DNA of 64,000 nucleotides from Bin127 sp965221625 (GCA_965221625.1 OZ244903.1:186001-250000); one strand, 5' to 3'; positions 7,811 through 17,800 are shown, counted from the first letter of the stretch. Numbers and translations are program-made. The notes: generated by a model from the letters alone, not told the origin.

Positions 7811-8953
7811 TTGAGTCTGTGGGACACCCAAGAAGATCTCGAACCTAATGACCCCAACCATCCATTGATTATCGGCATCGAAACATCTTGTGACGAAACC
7901 GCCGCCGGAATCGTCGACCTCGACGGTCGCTTGCACGCCAACGTCGTCGCCAGTCAAGCCGATCTGCACGCACGGTACGGAGGCATCGTTCCTGAAGTCG
8001 CATCCAGGCAACACATCCGCGACCTCGCTGTGGTGGTCAATCTGGCACTAGAAAATGCCGATGTCGGTTGGGAGAAGATCGACGCCGTAGCGGTGACCAA
8101 TGGGCCCGGCCTCGCGGGTTCACTGCTCACCGGCGTCAACTTTGCCAAAGGCGTCGCCGCCAGCGCGTCCAAACCACTGATCGCAGTCAATCATCTAGCC
8201 GGCCACGTGATGGCTGCCTTCATTCGAGCCGCCCTTTCACCCGAGGAAGCCGGCGGCACGGAAACGCACTACCCCGTGGATCCCGCGCTCGCAACAATTG
8301 ACGTCGCACCGGTTATGTGCCTAATCGTTTCGGGCGGGCACACCGAGTTGGTCACGGCCCAACACAAGGACAGTCACATCACATTTGAACTGATCGGCCA
8401 AACGTTAGACGATGCCGCCGGTGAAGCTTTCGACAAGGCCGCGAGGGCGATCGGACTATCGTATCCGGGCGGCCCCGCAATACAAAATGCCGCCCAAAAT
8501 GCCGACGTATCAAGCGTCGAAGCCCTGCCCAGAGCGTGGCTGCCCGGCACCCACAACTTCTCCTTCAGTGGACTCAAGACTGCAGTTCTCAATCGCGCCA
8601 GCCAACTCGACATCTATCCACCTGAGATGAAACAAGACGATGCCGACCCAGTAGTCGTCAGCAACGTCGCCAAAGCCTTTCAAGATTCCGTCGTCGACGT
8701 GTTGGTGCGCAAAACCGTCCGCGCCGCCGAGGAGTTCGAGTGTGCCGCCATAGCCCTCGTCGGCGGCGTCGCCGCCAACCGTCCGCTCCGGGAAGCGATG
8801 CAGCAACACTCTCACGTGCCCGTGGCTTGCCCGCCAATCTCGCTCTGCACCGACAACGGTGCCATGATCGCACGCGCCGGCCTCGACCAGCTCACGAACG
8901 AAGAATACGCCACTTTCGATCTCGACGTCATCCCCTCGCTTCGCATCGCGTAG
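7811..8953 (+). CDS. tsaD: tRNA N6-adenosine threonylcarbamoyltransferase
   Basis: A 380-residue Kae1/TsaD (Gcp) family protein that transfers the threonylcarbamoyl group to A37 of ANN-decoding tRNAs, with TsaB and TsaE in bacteria. The N-terminal IIGIETSCDETAAGIV and SGGHTEL motifs are diagnostic. The metal-binding histidines are H128 and H132 in NHLAGHVMA. Later motifs GEAFDKAARAIGLSYPGGP and ALVGGVAANRPLR fit the family. No ATG is available at the N-terminus; TTG at 7811 (or CTG at 7817) is the likely start. TsaB/TsaE are not adjacent. Confidence 0.95.
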   Translation: MSLWDTQEDLEPNDPNHPLIIGIETSCDETAAGIVDLDGRLHANVVASQADLHARYGGIVPEVASRQHIRDLAVVVNLALENADVGWEKIDAVAVTNGPGLAGSLLTGVNFAKGVAASASKPLIAVNHLAGHVMAAFIRAALSPEEAGGTETHYPVDPALATIDVAPVMCLIVSGGHTELVTAQHKDSHITFELIGQTLDDAAGEAFDKAARAIGLSYPGGPAIQNAAQNADVSSVEALPRAWLPGTHNFSFSGLKTAVLNRASQLDIYPPEMKQDDADPVVVSNVAKAFQDSVVDVLVRKTVRAAEEFECAAIALVGGVAANRPLREAMQQHSHVPVACPPISLCTDNGAMIARAGLDQLTNEEYATFDLDVIPSLRIA

Positions 8954-9001
8954 ACGCAGGCAAGCGAAGGGCCGTCAACCGTCGCAACTCCGTCGAAACG
9001 C

Positions 9002-9748
9002 TCAATGTCTGCCTGCGAAACTGCGCGCAGAGTTACGTCTGCGTTTGCGACGCCTTTCGATGGCTCCTACGATGCGCGCCGTGATTCGATCCGCGTCTGC
9101 TGTCTGCGAGTTCGCGAACTCGGCGCGCACATCGGCACCAGAGCGGACATGCATTACCACTTCTAGGTCCGGCGGTCGGATGAAATAGTCGGCAAGCAGC
9201 ACCGCGCTCACCAACAACGACACCGCGGCGACAATGAGTCGAAGATTACCGACTCCGTCCAATGCCTGCCATAACGCGACTGTCGCTAGGACCCCCACCA
9301 ATCCCCAGAACAACGATCGCCCCCGTGGTCGCTTCCGCGCAATCGAAACCGCAGCGATTTCCGCCAAATACGCCGAAGCAAACAAATCCCGCGACTCTGC
9401 GGAACCCCGAGAGACGACGCGTCGATCAGTCAGAATCACCTCGGCACCATCGCCCAGAGCGACAACGGCATCAATTCGTCGCTCACCCGGCAATAGGTCG
9501 CCGACGCTTGGTACTGCTTCATCAATCTGCTGAGTTGAATCGGATGAATCACTCACTGCAGCAAAGGCATCATCCGCAGCATCAAACCGTTCCCAAGCTC
9601 TCTCCAGCGGTCTCAACACCGTCGCCTCGGTGCCGTCGTCCGATTTAGCAGCGTCAACCGTGTCGTCGCTGAGTGCCGGGGTACTATTTCTGCGAGGCGG
9701 CACCTCTGCGCAACTACAGAAACGCCCTTTTGCCGCGTCTCCAGTCAT
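9002..9748 (-). CDS. Membrane protein with PH-like domain, function unknown
   Basis: 248 residues. A polar, acidic N-terminal ~90 residues is followed by a stretch (LLPGERRIDAVVALGDGAEV, then ILTDRRVVS) reminiscent of bacterial PH-domain proteins. Two membrane segments (~150-190) and a basic C-terminal tail rich in Arg follow. It overlaps the end of the DUF2851 gene by 4 bp, so the two are translated together. The PH-like reading rests on a short pattern only and the function is unknown. Confidence 0.65.
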   Translation of the reverse strand: MTGDAAKGRFCSCAEVPPRRNSTPALSDDTVDAAKSDDGTEATVLRPLERAWERFDAADDAFAAVSDSSDSTQQIDEAVPSVGDLLPGERRIDAVVALGDGAEVILTDRRVVSRGSAESRDLFASAYLAEIAAVSIARKRPRGRSLFWGLVGVLATVALWQALDGVGNLRLIVAAVSLLVSAVLLADYFIRPPDLEVVMHVRSGADVRAEFANSQTADADRITARIVGAIERRRKRRRNSARSFAGRH

Positions 9749-11025
9749 AGCGACACTACTCGTTCACCAAGGGGCAGCTGACGCGCCTGACGCGGACGAA
9801 TCAGGATCGATCTGTAGAGATGCATCAACCCTTGTTGCTGGCGGGCACCGCGGACTCGGGCGAACCCAATGCCGCGCCGGCCAAGTGCCGACTCTGCTTC
9901 GCGCAACACCGAGTTGGACGGGAGCTTCGGATGCTCAGCGTAGAAATCCAACAGCTTGCAAAACAGCACGCGATCGCGCCCCGATTCCGCCCATGCCGCC
10001 AATGTTGGCAACACGGCGTTTACGATGATCTCACCGGCGCGTCCCGATCCCAACACACCGCCCGCAACTCGAAACGCATCGCGCAAATCGGAAACTTTGT
10101 TCGCTTCCTCTAGCGTCGCCAACGCATGTCGCAATGGCCCGCCGTTTTCCCACCATCGAGCAACTAGATGCGCACCGGCCGCGATTCTCGCTTCCGTCCG
10201 ATTCGAAGGACGCCCGGCGGCTGCGACCCACGCCGGGGCATCGCCGAATAGGCGCGGCACACCAGCCCAATCTGGGCGTTCCCCGAGTCCGGCTGCCCAC
10301 TGCAGCAAGGTTTCCGCACACGTAACCGGATCTGAACTACCGGCGAAGCGACACAGATACGCCCACGGCGAACGACGCGCCAGTTGGATGAACCCTGCCC
10401 GATTGTTCGGGTACCCTAGGCACTCGAACACCGCGACCTGCAATGCAAGATCTACTCCGAATGTCTCGACATCCACTCTTCGGCTCCGGACCTTGGCGGC
10501 GAACCGCTCATCTCCCGCCCGATCCAACCAACTTGCACCCGTTTCTATCGTTCTCTCCAGTTGGCCTCCGGAACCAATTCCTCCGACTCCAAGGGTCAAG
10601 TCACGATCGCGCAAACATCTGATATCGATCTGGGGGACCAGCATCCCGAGTGAGTCAACCGTGACGACTTCTCGTTCACCTGGGTCTCCGACAGCGTGAA
10701 ACGCGACGTGGTTGTAACTAGGATCTAGGTGATGGCCATGCGCGTACCAACTCTCGGGGAGTCTATGAATTTCGACGTCCCCAAGGATTTCGGCACCGTC
10801 CGCTGCTTCGAGTACTGCATCTCGAAAATCGGGACCGCGCGATCCTCCTGGCATCCCCGAGTAGACTAATTTGTACTCTCGTCCGTCGGTTGTTTTTACT
10901 CGCGCTCTTCTCGAATCGGCGTTTCGCCAAACCCGGTGCAGCTCACTCTCTTTTGCGCACTCCAACATCCAACACAATGGTACGACATGCCCAAACCCAC
11001 TCCCCACCTCGCGTGGCGAATCCAC
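9745..11025 (-). CDS. DUF2851 family protein
   Basis: A 426-residue soluble protein. Conserved features of the DUF2851 family are visible near the N-terminus: TTDGREYKLVYSG, GPDFRDAVLEA, GDVEIH and SWYAHGHHLDPSYNHVAFH. The pattern of Asp, Glu and His suggests a metal-dependent, possibly nuclease-like fold, but no activity is established. The family is found in Bacteroidota and Chloroflexota. It heads a two-gene unit with the PH-like membrane protein and is divergent from the second dehydratase gene. A start at 10968 (MLECAKESELHRVW) is also possible. Confidence 0.75.
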   Translation of the reverse strand: MDSPREVGSGFGHVVPLCWMLECAKESELHRVWRNADSRRARVKTTDGREYKLVYSGMPGGSRGPDFRDAVLEAADGAEILGDVEIHRLPESWYAHGHHLDPSYNHVAFHAVGDPGEREVVTVDSLGMLVPQIDIRCLRDRDLTLGVGGIGSGGQLERTIETGASWLDRAGDERFAAKVRSRRVDVETFGVDLALQVAVFECLGYPNNRAGFIQLARRSPWAYLCRFAGSSDPVTCAETLLQWAAGLGERPDWAGVPRLFGDAPAWVAAAGRPSNRTEARIAAGAHLVARWWENGGPLRHALATLEEANKVSDLRDAFRVAGGVLGSGRAGEIIVNAVLPTLAAWAESGRDRVLFCKLLDFYAEHPKLPSNSVLREAESALGRRGIGFARVRGARQQQGLMHLYRSILIRPRQARQLPLGERVVSL

Positions 11026-11131
11026 ACCGACAGAATCCCGATCAGCAGAATTTTCACCACTGGTATCCTAGCCCCCAGCGCGGGACCGAAATTGCCCCGT
11101 CCATCGATTCCGACAATACGAAAGATGCCCG

Positions 11132-12289
11132 ATGCCCGCCGTAACCGACATCCAATTCCATCGCTTTTCGGCGAAGCACCACAACGCCGATCGCAACTGG
11201 CTAGTCGTCCAGTTGAACACCGATCAACCGGGACTGCACGGACTTGGCGACGCCAGCCCGATGGAGGCCGACGAATCGGTCATGCAGTTGGCGTCCCACC
11301 TCGTTGAACGATGGGTCGCCGGACGGGATCCGCTCGATTCCGAGGCTATATGGTCCGACATGTATCACAACTCCCCTGGGAAGCGCGGGCGTTTGGCGAT
11401 GACCGCAATCAGTGGCATCGACATCGCCCTTTGGGATCTCAAAGGCAAGATCCTCGATCGACCCGTGTTTCAACTCCTCGGAGGTTCACAACGTCCGAAC
11501 ATCCGCGTTTACGCCAACGGTTGGTACGCCAATCCGGGCACCCCAGAGCAGAACGCCGACGAGGCGAAGATCGTCCTCGACATGGGTTACACCGCGCTGA
11601 AATTCGATCCCTTTGCCCAGACCAACTACTACAAGATCTCCGAACCGGAAGCCGACGTCGCCGAACAGCGAGTCGCCGCGGTGCGGGAAGCCGTCGGACC
11701 ACACGTCGACATTCTCGTCGAAGCACACGCCAAATTTAACGTTATGAACGCCGTCAAGCTCGGAACTCGATTAGAGCAATACCACCCCCTCTTCTACGAA
11801 GAACCGGTTTCCGAAGAGCGCATTTGCGAGTTGCTTGAGGTGCGCCGAAAGGTCGGCATCCCCATCGCAACCGGAGAACGGCTCTACTCGAAATTCCCCT
11901 TCGCAGAAATCGTCGAAGCGCACGCCGCCGACGTCTTGCAACCCGACATCGCGAACGCCGGCGGATTGACGGAACTCAAGAAGATCTCCGCCATCGCCGA
12001 GGCCAAACACATCACCATGGCACCACACAACGTCTGCTCGCCGGTGGGTGCCATCGCCGAAATGCACCTTGACGCATCAATCGTCAACTTCGAAATCCAG
12101 GAGTATCACGCCGAGTTCTACTCTCCTTGGTACTTCACCGTATGCCGCGGACTACCCCGCCAGCAGGACGGGTACGTCACTCTTAGCGACGCCCCCGGGT
12201 TGGGCATCGAACTCGACCTTTCAGAGATCGCCCGCCATCCGCACTTGCCGAAGACGACGGCGCGTGGTGGGAGCCGAAGAGTCATCTAG
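11132..12289 (+). CDS. Enolase-superfamily sugar-acid dehydratase (galactonate/mannonate dehydratase-like)
   Basis: A 385-residue mandelate racemase family enzyme, clearly diverged from the one at 644. Likely metal ligands and catalytic residues: E197 and H199 (LVEAHAKF), E223 (FYEEP), E249 (ATGER) and H299 (APHNV). KFDPF (157-161) fills the position of the second-strand Lys motif. An acid-sugar dehydration giving a 2-keto-3-deoxy acid is the likely reaction; the exact sugar is unknown. As in the first paralogue, the ligand that is Asp in GalD is Glu here. An HpcH/HpaI aldolase follows 90 bp downstream, a sensible next step for a 2-keto-3-deoxy product. Confidence 0.85.
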   Translation: MPAVTDIQFHRFSAKHHNADRNWLVVQLNTDQPGLHGLGDASPMEADESVMQLASHLVERWVAGRDPLDSEAIWSDMYHNSPGKRGRLAMTAISGIDIALWDLKGKILDRPVFQLLGGSQRPNIRVYANGWYANPGTPEQNADEAKIVLDMGYTALKFDPFAQTNYYKISEPEADVAEQRVAAVREAVGPHVDILVEAHAKFNVMNAVKLGTRLEQYHPLFYEEPVSEERICELLEVRRKVGIPIATGERLYSKFPFAEIVEAHAADVLQPDIANAGGLTELKKISAIAEAKHITMAPHNVCSPVGAIAEMHLDASIVNFEIQEYHAEFYSPWYFTVCRGLPRQQDGYVTLSDAPGLGIELDLSEIARHPHLPKTTARGGSRRVI

Positions 12290-12379
12290 CATTCGTCGCA
12301 ATTAACTGAGCCGCGAATCACTGCTAAAATGCATGCATCTCTGGCGGTGACAACAAGAAACTCGATTGGATGTTCGCAA

Positions 12380-13126
12380 ATGATCGAAAACACGATTCTG
12401 AAAGCCAGCCGAGAGGGACGCTACGCACTCGTTTTCGCGCTTCCCTTCACCTCTTCTCAGCTGATCGAACTGGCAGCGCACGTAGGTTTCGACGCCATTT
12501 CGATTGACGGGGAGCACGGTGCCTATTCCGTAGACCAAGTAGACGACATCTGCAGACTGTCGAACGCTCTCGGAATGTCGGTTACCGCCCGCGTCCCGAA
12601 TATTGCGGCATATTGGATAAACCTTTATCTCGATCGGGGCATCCAAGGTGTCACCGGTCCACACGTCGAGACTGGTGCGGAAGCTCAAGCACTCGCCGAC
12701 GCATGTCTCTTTCCCGAAGACGGTTGGCGATCCTGGGGTGGCGGCAGAGGCACCGAGTTCAACGACCCAGAGAAGCTGGAAGAGTATGGTGGACAACGGG
12801 CATTCATGAAATGGGCCAACGACAACATGATCGTCATGGCACAGATCGAGTCGCAGAAAGCGTACGACAATCTCGACGACATCCTCGCCGTAGAAGGTCT
12901 GAGCGGTGTCGCCGGCGGCCCAAACGACTTCGCTGCGAGCATGGGTTTAGCCGGCCAGCCCGATCACCCCGACCGCGTTGCCGCAACGGCCGACATCGAA
13001 CGCCGCGCTCAAGCCGCCGGCAAGTCCATAGGTGCGACCACATTCGGGCTCGGAGTGCGCGAATTCATGCTCGGACAAGCCCGAGAGTTCTGCCAAGAGC
13101 ACAAGAACCGAAAGCTCAACGGATAG
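12380..13126 (+). CDS. HpcH/HpaI family aldolase (copy 1)
   Basis: A 248-residue class II pyruvate-type aldolase barrel. Family motifs: ISIDGEHGAYS (~47-57), TARVPN, the metal-binding Glu in AQIESQKAYDNL, and GGPNDFAASMG with the metal-binding Asp. Such enzymes split 2-keto-3-deoxy or 4-hydroxy-2-oxo acids to pyruvate plus an aldehyde. The ATG at 12380 is chosen because the family usually begins just before NTILKASREG; an upstream ATG at 12329 is open. It follows the dehydratase at 11132, probably in one transcript. Confidence 0.85.
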   Translation: MIENTILKASREGRYALVFALPFTSSQLIELAAHVGFDAISIDGEHGAYSVDQVDDICRLSNALGMSVTARVPNIAAYWINLYLDRGIQGVTGPHVETGAEAQALADACLFPEDGWRSWGGGRGTEFNDPEKLEEYGGQRAFMKWANDNMIVMAQIESQKAYDNLDDILAVEGLSGVAGGPNDFAASMGLAGQPDHPDRVAATADIERRAQAAGKSIGATTFGLGVREFMLGQAREFCQEHKNRKLNG

Positions 13127-13640
13127 ACCGGTTTCGCATCGTCGATCGCGTCCGCAACGGCTCAGATCCACCCTGGGCCGAAGACCTGTTGTGTTGCGGC
13201 TAACTACACGTTCACGCTTCACGTCTTGTCGGCATCCGAGCCGCCGACAAAGCGACCGCGGTCGTTAACGACATCGCTGTCGGAGCTTGCTTCGACGTAT
13301 TGATCGCCAGCGAATAGGTTCGAGGACCGCGTCAGACTGCCGCGCGTTGAGAACGGTGTTTTCGGCATCCCCACCGATTGGACAGACGAAGATGGATCAG
13401 CGCAAGCGGCGCGTCGGTAACGCGCTATCTGCGAATCAAGCTAGGCTCTCGCATGCAGATCGCCTTCCCCAGTCCGGCTGAACTCGCAGAGAGAGGGTCG
13501 ATCAAGACCGTCAAGCAGAGATTGAAACACCGCGATTGTCCCCGGTTGCGGCAACCGCCATCGGCTTTATTGCGTATTTGCAGATACGTATAGTTTTCCG
13601 GCGACAACCAATCTTCGCCTGCAAAATACCGAAAGTCGCC
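13127..13640 (+). other. Intergenic stretch without a recognised gene
   Basis: About 510 bp with no convincing gene on either strand. One plus-strand frame is open for about 40 codons (to ~13318) with an ordinary residue mix but no start and no match I recognise; it may be a remnant. A 6-bp hairpin (13543-13548 with 13552-13557, loop CGG) lies about 85 bp before the oxidase start and could affect its expression. Confidence 0.5.
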
Positions 13641-15038
13641 ATGCCCACACTTAACGACGTCCATTCGCAACTCAACGCGACCGACATGCGGTACGTCTAC
13701 GCGCCGCGCACGGCTGCTGACATTCAACAGGCCGTTTCCATCGTTCACAGCGAAGGCGGCCGCGTCAGCATAGCCGGCGGTCGGCATGCAATGGGCGGGC
13801 AACAGTTCCTTGACGACGGCAGCCTCATCGACACGCGCTTGTTGAACCGAATCCTCGATTTGGACGTGGAACGCGGGTTACTCCGCGTTGAGGCCGGCAT
13901 CATGTGGAACGATCTCGTGCACGGGCTGCGCGCGTTGCAACAGGACGGTGATCGTCGCTGGAGCATCGTCCAAAAGCAGACCGGTGCGGACCGACTCAGC
14001 GTCGGAGGCGCACTCGCGGCAAACGGGCACGGGCGCGGGCTGACGTACAAACCGATCGTGCAGGACGTCGAATCGTTCGAGATCGTTGACGCCAACGGCG
14101 ACCTGCGTCATTGCAGCCGCACCGAGAACCCTGAGTTGTTCGGCCTCGCCATCGGCGGCTACGGACTGTTCGGTGTGATCTACGCCGTAACCCTGCGCCT
14201 CATGCCAGCCCACAGAGTACGACGCGTTGTGGAGATCACCAACGTTGAGCAACTGGAAGTGCTCTTCGAACAGCGCATCGCGGATGGCTTTACCTATGGA
14301 GATTTCCAATACAAAACCGACGAAGCTTCTCCGGGGTTTCTGCGCGACGGCGTGATGTCGTGCTACGTGCCCATCCCAAAGGAGGAGGAGGCGTCCGCCG
14401 AACCGCCACGCAACCAGCTACGCGAGCAAGACTGGCGAAGGTTGCTGTTCCTTTCTCACGCCGACAAAGATCGCGCCTTCGAAGAGTATGCAGGCTTCTA
14501 CTTGAGGACGAATGGGCAGACCTACGACAGTGACACATTCCAGCTCAGCGTCTACGTCGACGACTACCATCAGGAGCTGGACCGTCATTTGAGTACCTCC
14601 GCCAAAAGCACCGAGATCATCACCGAACTCTACGTGCCCCTGCCGCTTCTCGTCGACTTCATGGACGCGGCGGCGCGGGAACTGCGAGCGCGCAATTCGA
14701 ATGTCATCTACGGCACGATACGGCTAATTGAGCAGGACGACGAGACTTTCCTCAGCTGGGCGCGGCAACCTTTCGCCTGCATCGTTTTCAACCTGCACGT
14801 GGAGCACACGGACCGCGGCATCGAAGGCGCGGCTGACGATCTGCGCGCGCTCATAGATCTAGCGATCGAGCGCGGGGGCAGCTACTTCCTCACTTACAGC
14901 AAGTTCGCCACACCGCAGCAGCTTGCGCGCTGCTATCCGCAGCTCGGCCAATTCCTCGATTTGAAAGAACGCTACGATCCGGACGGCATATTCTCCAGCA
15001 ACTGGCTGCAAGCATACGCCGACGAAGATTACGGTTGA
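13641..15038 (+). CDS. FAD-linked oxidase (PCMH-type FAD-binding domain)
   Basis: 465 residues. The N-terminal half is a PCMH-type FAD domain: YAPRTAADIQQAVSIV, GRHAMGGQQ (His in a position used for flavin contact), DTRLLNRILDLD, and VGGALAANGHGRG. The middle includes GGYGLFGVIYAVTLRL, and the C-terminus ends with LKERYDPDGIFSSNW, typical of VAO-family oxidases. It would oxidise an alcohol, sugar or hydroxyacid; the substrate is not clear. The ATG at 13641 follows GAAAG and precedes the conserved domain. No signal peptide. It may belong with the dehydratase and aldolase genes upstream. Confidence 0.8.
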   Translation: MPTLNDVHSQLNATDMRYVYAPRTAADIQQAVSIVHSEGGRVSIAGGRHAMGGQQFLDDGSLIDTRLLNRILDLDVERGLLRVEAGIMWNDLVHGLRALQQDGDRRWSIVQKQTGADRLSVGGALAANGHGRGLTYKPIVQDVESFEIVDANGDLRHCSRTENPELFGLAIGGYGLFGVIYAVTLRLMPAHRVRRVVEITNVEQLEVLFEQRIADGFTYGDFQYKTDEASPGFLRDGVMSCYVPIPKEEEASAEPPRNQLREQDWRRLLFLSHADKDRAFEEYAGFYLRTNGQTYDSDTFQLSVYVDDYHQELDRHLSTSAKSTEIITELYVPLPLLVDFMDAAARELRARNSNVIYGTIRLIEQDDETFLSWARQPFACIVFNLHVEHTDRGIEGAADDLRALIDLAIERGGSYFLTYSKFATPQQLARCYPQLGQFLDLKERYDPDGIFSSNWLQAYADEDYG

Positions 15039-15408
15039 GGTCCTGAACGGCAGTACCCGGACACCTCATGGATCGACATTCGATGCCACGTATGGACGAC
15101 GGGCAACCGATCAATGCCATTGGCTCGGTAGCGGAGTGTGCGAGTTCGTGCGTGGATGTAACCGAGAGTTCCACCTAAGGTCACGAGGTCCGACCGTACA
15201 ACCGTCCACCCAAGTTTGATTTCGGGAGCGCGATCGTCTCAGCGGCGATCCGACGCCTTATTGACGGCGTATACCATCTACACGTGAATCGTTCTACTCA
15301 TCACGCGTTGAGCCGATAGAAACTAGCGCAGCGAAAGCGTTGCTTCGCACGTGGACGCAACCGCAAAATCATTACGTCGCAGAATTACCGTCGGATAGAA
15401 TCGAAGCC
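15039..15408 (+). other. Intergenic stretch upstream of ftsH
   Basis: About 370 bp between the oxidase gene and the preferred ftsH start. I see no gene or RNA here. It probably contains the ftsH promoter, but I could not identify a convincing -35/-10 pair. If ftsH starts at TTG 15340 the gap is 300 bp. Confidence 0.5.
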
Positions 15409-17334
15409 GTGCAGATCCGTAACTCTCTAATCTACGTCCTCATCGCTGTCGCCGCGATTGCGCTGATACTGTTGCTATTTCGGCAGGGCGACGGATCTGA
15501 GACGATCCCTTTCAACCGAGTCGTCGAGATGGCGCGCGACAACTCGGGTCCCGCTCTCAACATCGAAGTCAGCGGAGACTCAGTTACGATCGACAACGGC
15601 ACGCAGGTCTTCAAATCTCGTAAAGAGACCTCAACCAGCGTTTTCGAAGCACTTTCCGAAGCCGGCGCGGACCTCAACAACTACCGGCTTGACGTGCGCG
15701 GCCAAAGCGGATTGGCGACCTTGTTGCAGGCACTCCTTGGATTTCTTCCTTTGATACTCTTCGCCGGTTTGCTTATCTTCATGCTTCGCCAAGCGCAAGC
15801 CGGAAACAGCCAGACGATGAACTTCGGACGCAACCGCGCACGCATGTTCGTCGGCACCAAGGCCACCGTCACCTTCTTCGACGTTGCCGGTGTCCCGGAA
15901 GCCAAGGAGGAACTCGGCGAAGTGGTCGAATTCCTCAAGTTCCCTGAACGCTTCCAAGCCTTGGGGGCGAGGATCCCGCGCGGCGTCCTCCTCATGGGAC
16001 CGCCAGGCACCGGCAAGACCTTGCTCGCACGCGCCGTGGCAGGTGAAGCAGGCGTACCTTTCTTCTCGATCTCCGGCTCCGAGTTCGTCGAGATGTTCGT
16101 CGGAGTCGGTGCGTCTCGCGTGCGCGACCTCTTCCAGCAGGCGAAACGGCACGCACCATGCATCATCTTCGTCGACGAGATCGACGCTGTTGGTCGACAC
16201 CGCGGTGCCGGTCTAGGGGGGGGACACGACGAACGCGAGCAAACTCTCAACCAAATACTCGTCGAGATGGATGGATTTGATACGCTCTCATCCGTCATCG
16301 TCATCGCCGCCACCAACCGGCCCGACATCCTCGACCCGGCGTTGCTCCGTCCCGGAAGGTTCGACCGCCGGGTCACACTAGACACCCCCGACATTCGCGG
16401 CCGTACCGCCATCCTCGACGTTCACTCCAAAGGGAAACCGTTCGACAAAGAAGTCGACATGAAGTCGGTCGCAAAGCAGACCCCTGGATTCTCCGGTGCC
16501 GACCTCGCCAACCTTGTCAACGAGGCGGCTCTTTTGGCCGCCCGCCGCAATAAGAAGACGATCAGCCTCGACGAGTTGCTTGAGGCGATCGACCGCGTCT
16601 CCATCGGACCGGCACGCAAGAGCAAGGTAATCACCGAAGAAGAGCGACGTCTAACCGCGTATCACGAAGCCGGACACGCCGTCGTTCCCTATTACATGCC
16701 CGAGGGAGACCGCATCGGCAAGATTTCGATCATCGCACGCGGTCACGCCGGCGGATTCACCCGTTGGGAGCAGGAAGACAAGTCCTACCTGACGAAGCCG
16801 TACCTACTTTCTCGCATCGCCGGTGCGATGGGAGGCCGCGCAGCTGAGGAGATTACTCTGGGCAAGATTACGACCGGCGCATCTCACGACTTCGAACAGG
16901 CTACGCGTATCGCCCGCGAGATGATCATGCGCTACGGCATGAGCGACGAACTCACCTATCGCTCCTTTGGAAAACGGCAAGAAGCAATCTTCCTCGGACG
17001 CGAAATCTCCGAAGAGCGCGACTACAGCCTCAAGACTGAGGCGATCATTGACCGCGAAATCGACAGCCTCTTGCGCCAAGGCGTCGAGACCGCCAAGGAG
17101 ATCTTGACGGAACACTCTGACAAGCTGGAAGCGGTTTCGCAGTTCCTCCTTGAGAACGAAACAATCGATGCCGACCAGTTCGAGGCGATCATGGAAGGGC
17201 GAGACCCGCAGATCGTGCAATCCGAAGCGACTGACGGCGGGGATGGCGGCTCCGAAGGTTCCGCAACCGAAGAACCTGAAACCGCAGGGCAATCGGGAAC
17301 ACCCTCCGCGGTTGATCCTTCACCGGCCGCATAG
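15409..17334 (+). CDS. ftsH: ATP-dependent zinc metalloprotease FtsH
   Basis: A 641-residue membrane AAA+ protease that degrades misfolded membrane proteins and regulators. Two membrane segments flank a short external domain (first at ~5-22, second at ~105-125). The AAA module has Walker A GPPGTGKT (197-204), Walker B IIFVDEID and the SRH region ATNRPDILDPALLRPGRFD. The zinc site is HEAGH (419-423). The C-terminus is a Ser/Thr/Glu-rich tail. GTG at 15409 places the first membrane segment at the very N-terminus; TTG at 15340 would add 23 residues. Confidence 0.95.
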   Translation: MQIRNSLIYVLIAVAAIALILLLFRQGDGSETIPFNRVVEMARDNSGPALNIEVSGDSVTIDNGTQVFKSRKETSTSVFEALSEAGADLNNYRLDVRGQSGLATLLQALLGFLPLILFAGLLIFMLRQAQAGNSQTMNFGRNRARMFVGTKATVTFFDVAGVPEAKEELGEVVEFLKFPERFQALGARIPRGVLLMGPPGTGKTLLARAVAGEAGVPFFSISGSEFVEMFVGVGASRVRDLFQQAKRHAPCIIFVDEIDAVGRHRGAGLGGGHDEREQTLNQILVEMDGFDTLSSVIVIAATNRPDILDPALLRPGRFDRRVTLDTPDIRGRTAILDVHSKGKPFDKEVDMKSVAKQTPGFSGADLANLVNEAALLAARRNKKTISLDELLEAIDRVSIGPARKSKVITEEERRLTAYHEAGHAVVPYYMPEGDRIGKISIIARGHAGGFTRWEQEDKSYLTKPYLLSRIAGAMGGRAAEEITLGKITTGASHDFEQATRIAREMIMRYGMSDELTYRSFGKRQEAIFLGREISEERDYSLKTEAIIDREIDSLLRQGVETAKEILTEHSDKLEAVSQFLLENETIDADQFEAIMEGRDPQIVQSEATDGGDGGSEGSATEEPETAGQSGTPSAVDPSPAA

Positions 17335-17437
17335 TCCGTCAGTTCGTTGGGATCCAATCCGTTTCGGATATAATCTGCATTCGTTAAATTGCGGTTGAAC
17401 TACGACCGCGCGAAGTCGCAAACCACCCCAACAGCAG

Positions 17438-17779
17438 ATGACGCTCCACGCCTCACAACGCCGAGAAGGCGAGATCCTGGTTCTCGAACCCAAGGGAAGC
17501 ATCGAAACGCCGCACGTCAAAGAGTTCGAAAAGTCGATACATGACGGCATTGAAGCCGGCAACTCCAAGATCATCATCGACATGCGCGAGGTGGAGGCCA
17601 TCGATACCGCGGCCGTCCGATCGCTCCTCTCAATCGCCGCACGTCTCGTCGCCCGGCGCGGGCGACTGGTCATTTGTGGACTCGGCAGCGAGATAATCGC
17701 TCTCTTCACCATCACCGCGTTCGATCGAGTAGTCCGCGTGGTCGATACACACGAAGAGGCCATCGCCAGTCTCCAATAG
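17438..17779 (+). CDS. STAS-domain protein (anti-sigma factor antagonist-like)
   Basis: A 113-residue single STAS domain of the SpoIIAA/RsbV type. In the family, a Ser in the D-S-S/T-G motif after the third strand is phosphorylated by an anti-sigma kinase. Here that motif reads IDTAAV (D56, T57, A58, A59), so the usual Ser is missing and only T57 is near. It may have lost phospho-control or use the Thr. No anti-sigma kinase or sigma factor gene is adjacent. It lies 22 bp before the MBL-fold gene, probably cotranscribed with ftsH or from its own promoter. Confidence 0.8.
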   Translation: MTLHASQRREGEILVLEPKGSIETPHVKEFEKSIHDGIEAGNSKIIIDMREVEAIDTAAVRSLLSIAARLVARRGRLVICGLGSEIIALFTITAFDRVVRVVDTHEEAIASLQ

Positions 17780-17800
17780 AGCGCAACTCGATCCCCCCGA

